A stretch of DNA of 7,796 nucleotides. Source: Acidovorax sp. (lineage in GTDB: Bacteria; Pseudomonadota; Gammaproteobacteria; Burkholderiales; Burkholderiaceae_C). The stretch's first letter is position 1. The number at the start of each line of letters is the position of its first letter. The notes under the pieces are model-generated. The model saw only the letters and a program-made list of their open reading frames with translations. It made no database searches and was not told the origin of the DNA. Position numbers and translations under genes: made by a program. The DNA is taken from contig WOZN01000050.1 in NCBI GenBank assembly GCA_011620245.1, positions 1 through 7,796 on the forward strand, given 5' to 3'. Positions 5,239 to 7,796 of the stretch are shown one piece after another.

Positions 5239-7687
5239 AGCGCAATCCACCGACTGGGCCATCCGTGCCCAGGGGCTGGGCAAAATCTATCGCCTCTACG
5301 ACAAGCCCCACCACCGCCTGCTGCAATCATTGTGGCGCGGGCGCAAAAACTACTACCGCGAATTTGCCGCCTTGCACAATGTCTCTTTTGAGCTGGCGCG
5401 CGGACAAACCCTGGGCATCATCGGCCGCAACGGCGCGGGCAAGTCCACCCTGCTGCAAATCATCTGCGGCACCCTCAGCCCCAGTGCGGGAAGCGTCGAA
5501 GTTCGCGGGCGCATTGCCGCGCTGCTCGAGCTGGGCACCGGCTTCAATCCCGATTTCACCGGGCGCGAGAATATCGTCATCAACGCCGCCATCCTGGGCC
5601 TGAGCCAGCGCGAGATTGCCGAGCGGCTCGATGACATCATCGCTTTCGCAGACATCGGCCCCTTCATCGACCAGCCCGTCAAGACCTATTCCAGCGGCAT
5701 GTATGTGCGGCTGGCCTTTGCCGTGGTGGTGCATGTCAACCCCGACATCCTCATCGTTGACGAAGCGCTCGCCGTGGGCGATGCGCTGTTCCAGGCCAAG
5801 TGCATGACCCGCATGCGCCGCATGCTCGACGATGGCCTCACCCTGCTGTTCATCAGCCACGACATCGCCGCCGTCAAGGCCCTGTGCCAGCGCGCCCTCT
5901 GGCTGGACCATGGCCAGGTGCGCGCCATGGGGCCCACCCCCGAGGTCACGCGCGACTACGACCACGACTGGATTCGCCAGGCCAACGCAGCCCAGGCGCT
6001 GGAGCCTGTGGCGCCGCTAGTGGCGGACGCAGAGCAGGTTAGTGACGAACTGCCCGCGCCCGGTGTGGGCACCGGCGCTGTCGCCCTGCTTGCCGCGGGC
6101 TGGGGTGCTGGCGGCATGTTCGGCGCCGAAGCGCGCGCCCAATACGGCGACACCCTGAACCTGCGCCTGCGCCTGCAGGTGCGCCAGCCTTGCCGTGATC
6201 TTGTGGTGTCCTACCACATCAAGAACCGCCAAAACCAGCATGTCCTGGGCGGCCACAGTGCCGACCGGCCCGAAGTGCATGCCCGCGCCTGGCAAGCGGG
6301 CGAAGTTTTCGAGCTGGCCTTCGACATCCCGGTGCACCAGCACCATGGCGACTACGCCCTCACGGTGCTGGCCGCCAGCGTTGCCGATGTCGGGCACTAC
6401 ACCGATGCTGTGTTCCACCTCTGGGCTGACGACATTGCCACCCTGCATGTCATGCCCCGTGCGCGCTTTCCCCTGAGCGACATGGTCGAGCCACCGCAGC
6501 GGCTGGACGTCACCACACAAGCCCCATGGTTAGTGCTCGACGATTTTTTCCCCAACCTGCTCACCGGCTTCAGGGTGGCCGAATACAACGCCCACCTCCT
6601 GGCCTTCCCGCAGCTGTCGGTGCTGTCCAGCCTGGGCGACTTTGCCGCACAGCATGCCCGCTACGCCCAGCGCTACCCCGCGCTGGCCAGCCGGGTGCGC
6701 CCCTACGCGCCCAGCTGGCTGGCCGGGGCAGGGCTGGCATACCTGAACTTCCTCAACAACGCCCACCAGTTCCTGCCCGCCCTGCAGCAGCACCGCGTGC
6801 CTTTTGTGCTGACCCTCTACCCAGGTGGCGGCTTCGGCCTGGACGAGCCCGAAAGCGACGCCAAGCTGGCAGCCGTGTTGGCCAGCCCCTTGCTGCAAGC
6901 CATCATCGTCACCCAGTCCGTCACGCAAGACTATTTGCAGCGTTTTTCCGCCCAGCGTGGCCTTGCGCTGCCGCCACTGCACCGCATCGATGGCGTGGTG
7001 GCCAACCCCCTGTATTTCGATGCCGATGGCCCCCGCCGCGCGCCCGCCTTCGGCGCCGGCAAGGCCACACTCGACATCTGCTTCGTGGCCGAGTGCTACA
7101 TGCCCCTGGGCGCCAACAAGGGCTACCCCGAATTCATCGCCGCCGCCCTGGCGCTTGCCGACTGCCCCGAGCTGCGCTGGCATATCGTCGGCGGCGGCTT
7201 CACCCCGCAGGACATTGACGTCAGCGCTCTTGGCAGCCGCATCCATTTCCATGGCCGCCTCGAAACCACGGCCCTGCGCCAGTTCTATGCGGGCATGGAC
7301 ATCATCGTCTCGCCCAATCAGCCGTTCCTGCTGCACCCCGGCAACTTCGACGGCTTTCCAACCGGTTGCTGCGTCGAGGCTGCCCTGTGCGGTGTTGCGG
7401 TCATGGCCACAGACGCCCTGCAGCAAAACCCTGGCTATGTCGATGGCGCATCCATGCTGCTGCTCGACACCAAGGCACCCACACCGCTGGCGGCGCAAAT
7501 CGAAACCGCCATTCGCCGCATGCGTGCTAACCCCGCCATGCTGGCCAGCATCGGCAGCGCCGGGCAAGCCCTCACGCGCCAGCTCTACGCCCCCGAGCGG
7601 CAGATCGGCCAGCGCCAGCAAATCCTGCGTGCCGTAGCAACCCGGCTTGGCCTGCCAGTGTCCACCGTGGAGAATCCGGCGCCATGA
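5228..7687 (+). CDS. wzt: Wzt-type export ATPase with carbohydrate-binding domain and fused GT4-like glycosyltransferase
   Basis: This 819-aa protein is about twice the usual Wzt length. Residues 1 to about 240 are an ABC ATPase that powers glycan export with the Wzm-like permease. It has Walker A GRNGAGKST at 66-74, the Wzt-typical LLELGTGFNPDFTGREN at about 99-115, signature YSSGM at 154-158, Walker B ILIVDE at 174-179 and switch histidine 211 in SHD. After a variable linker, about 280-413 form a predicted beta-sandwich resembling the Wzt_C carbohydrate-binding domain (GTGAVALL, GDTLNLRLRLQV, SYHIKNRQNQHVLGG, GDYALTVLAA). Residues about 434-815 form a GT-B glycosyltransferase: WLVLDDFFPNLLTGFRVAEY at the first Rossmann fold, LTLYPGGGFGLDE near 528-540, a second fold at ICFVAE near 617-622, and DGFPTGCCVEAALCG at 708-722. 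The frame has no internal stop, and codon choice stays consistent across the junctions. The start is set by AAGGGA seven bases upstream. The end overlaps the next gene as ATGA. ATPase identity is very secure; the GT activity and its acceptor are inferred. Confidence 0.93.
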   Translation: MSSEAQSTDWAIRAQGLGKIYRLYDKPHHRLLQSLWRGRKNYYREFAALHNVSFELARGQTLGIIGRNGAGKSTLLQIICGTLSPSAGSVEVRGRIAALLELGTGFNPDFTGRENIVINAAILGLSQREIAERLDDIIAFADIGPFIDQPVKTYSSGMYVRLAFAVVVHVNPDILIVDEALAVGDALFQAKCMTRMRRMLDDGLTLLFISHDIAAVKALCQRALWLDHGQVRAMGPTPEVTRDYDHDWIRQANAAQALEPVAPLVADAEQVSDELPAPGVGTGAVALLAAGWGAGGMFGAEARAQYGDTLNLRLRLQVRQPCRDLVVSYHIKNRQNQHVLGGHSADRPEVHARAWQAGEVFELAFDIPVHQHHGDYALTVLAASVADVGHYTDAVFHLWADDIATLHVMPRARFPLSDMVEPPQRLDVTTQAPWLVLDDFFPNLLTGFRVAEYNAHLLAFPQLSVLSSLGDFAAQHARYAQRYPALASRVRPYAPSWLAGAGLAYLNFLNNAHQFLPALQQHRVPFVLTLYPGGGFGLDEPESDAKLAAVLASPLLQAIIVTQSVTQDYLQRFSAQRGLALPPLHRIDGVVANPLYFDADGPRRAPAFGAGKATLDICFVAECYMPLGANKGYPEFIAAALALADCPELRWHIVGGGFTPQDIDVSALGSRIHFHGRLETTALRQFYAGMDIIVSPNQPFLLHPGNFDGFPTGCCVEAALCGVAVMATDALQQNPGYVDGASMLLLDTKAPTPLAAQIETAIRRMRANPAMLASIGSAGQALTRQLYAPERQIGQRQQILRAVATRLGLPVSTVENPAP
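6527..7621 (+). other. C-terminal GT4-like module of the Wzt fusion
   Basis: This segment, residues 434 to about 798 of the fused protein, is a whole GT-B enzyme and not a remnant. It has two Rossmann-like halves, separated near residue 610. In the second half, IVSPNQPFLLHP leads to GNFDGFPTGCCVEAALCG, the donor-binding stretch of GT4-like enzymes. The acidic pair Asp708 and Glu717 is separated by eight residues, where classical GT4 enzymes have seven (E-x7-E). The motif is therefore slightly atypical but looks intact. The sugar donor is unknown. Confidence 0.75.
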
Positions 7688-7796
7688 CGCCCCTCATCCT
7701 CTTCGGTGCCGGCGGCCACGCGCGCGAAGTGGCGCAGGTCGTGCATGACATCAACCAGGCCCAGCCCGGCACCTGGCAGCTGCTGGGCTTCATGGC
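7684..7796 (+). CDS. PglD/NeuD-like sugar acyltransferase, N-terminal part (runs off the window)
   Basis: Only 37 codons and two bases are visible. MTPLILFGAGGHAREVAQVV is the classical start of the PglD/NeuD family: a short beta strand, a GAGGHAREV nucleotide-sugar-binding loop and a helix, then a second strand at WQLLGFM. Family members transfer an acetyl group from acetyl-CoA to an amino sugar or sialic acid precursor, using a C-terminal left-handed beta-helix that would lie beyond the window. The ATG overlaps the stop of the Wzt fusion gene as ATGA, indicating coupled translation. In this setting it could make an N- or O-acylated sugar for the glycan. Some proteins with this N-terminus are annotated as serine or other sugar acetyltransferases, so the substrate is open. 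Confidence 0.82.
   Translation, partial: MTPLILFGAGGHAREVAQVVHDINQAQPGTWQLLGFM

Noticed and set aside
5687..5701. Signature motif YSSGM in place of the canonical LSGGQ, considered as a sign of an inactive ATPase.
   Set aside because: This variant is normal in Wzt, KpsT and TagH type exporters, and Walker A, Walker B and the switch histidine are all intact.
6530..7621. A 363-codon open frame on the minus strand opposite the fused glycosyltransferase module.
   Set aside because: High third-position GC in the plus-strand gene depletes stop codons on the opposite strand. The antisense product is a low-complexity Gly/Ala/Gln/Val-rich sequence with no recognisable domain, while the plus strand encodes a clear glycosyltransferase.

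Overview
The window looks like part of a surface-polysaccharide (O-antigen type) gene cluster from a GC-rich Gram-negative bacterium. The strong G/C bias at third codon positions, the codon choice and the protein style suggest a betaproteobacterium of the order Burkholderiales, perhaps Comamonadaceae. This is inferred from composition and gene style only; no taxonomic marker gene is present.

All recognisable genes lie on the + strand, and coding sequence covers almost every base. A possible 3' end of an upstream gene stops at 49. It is followed by a 977-residue glycosyltransferase with three GT2 domains (54-2987), a WsaF-family glycosyltransferase (2996-4399), an ABC-2 polysaccharide export permease of the Wzm type (4396-5238), a large Wzt-type export ATPase (5228-7687), and the first 37 codons of a PglD/NeuD-like sugar acyltransferase (7684 to the window edge). 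The junctions are very tight: an 8-base gap, a GTGA overlap, an 11-base overlap and an ATGA overlap. The genes are therefore almost certainly one co-transcribed and translationally coupled operon. No internal promoter, terminator, RNA gene, mobile element or CRISPR array is visible.

The genes suggest ABC-transporter-dependent glycan assembly. Cytoplasmic glycosyltransferases (the triple GT2 protein and the WsaF-like protein, both resembling rhamnan-type assembly enzymes) would build the chain on a lipid carrier. The Wzm/Wzt transporter would export it, with the Wzt C-terminal carbohydrate-binding domain reading the finished chain end. The acyltransferase could modify a sugar precursor or the chain.

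The most unusual feature is the Wzt protein. After the ATPase and the Wzt_C-like carbohydrate-binding domain it continues, in one uninterrupted frame, into a complete GT4-like glycosyltransferase module of about 375 residues. One polypeptide would then combine export ATPase, glycan-end reader and sugar transferase. A second point of interest is a near-perfect 21-bp tandem duplication that adds Trp-led heptads to the coiled coil separating GT2 domains 1 and 2 of the first glycosyltransferase.
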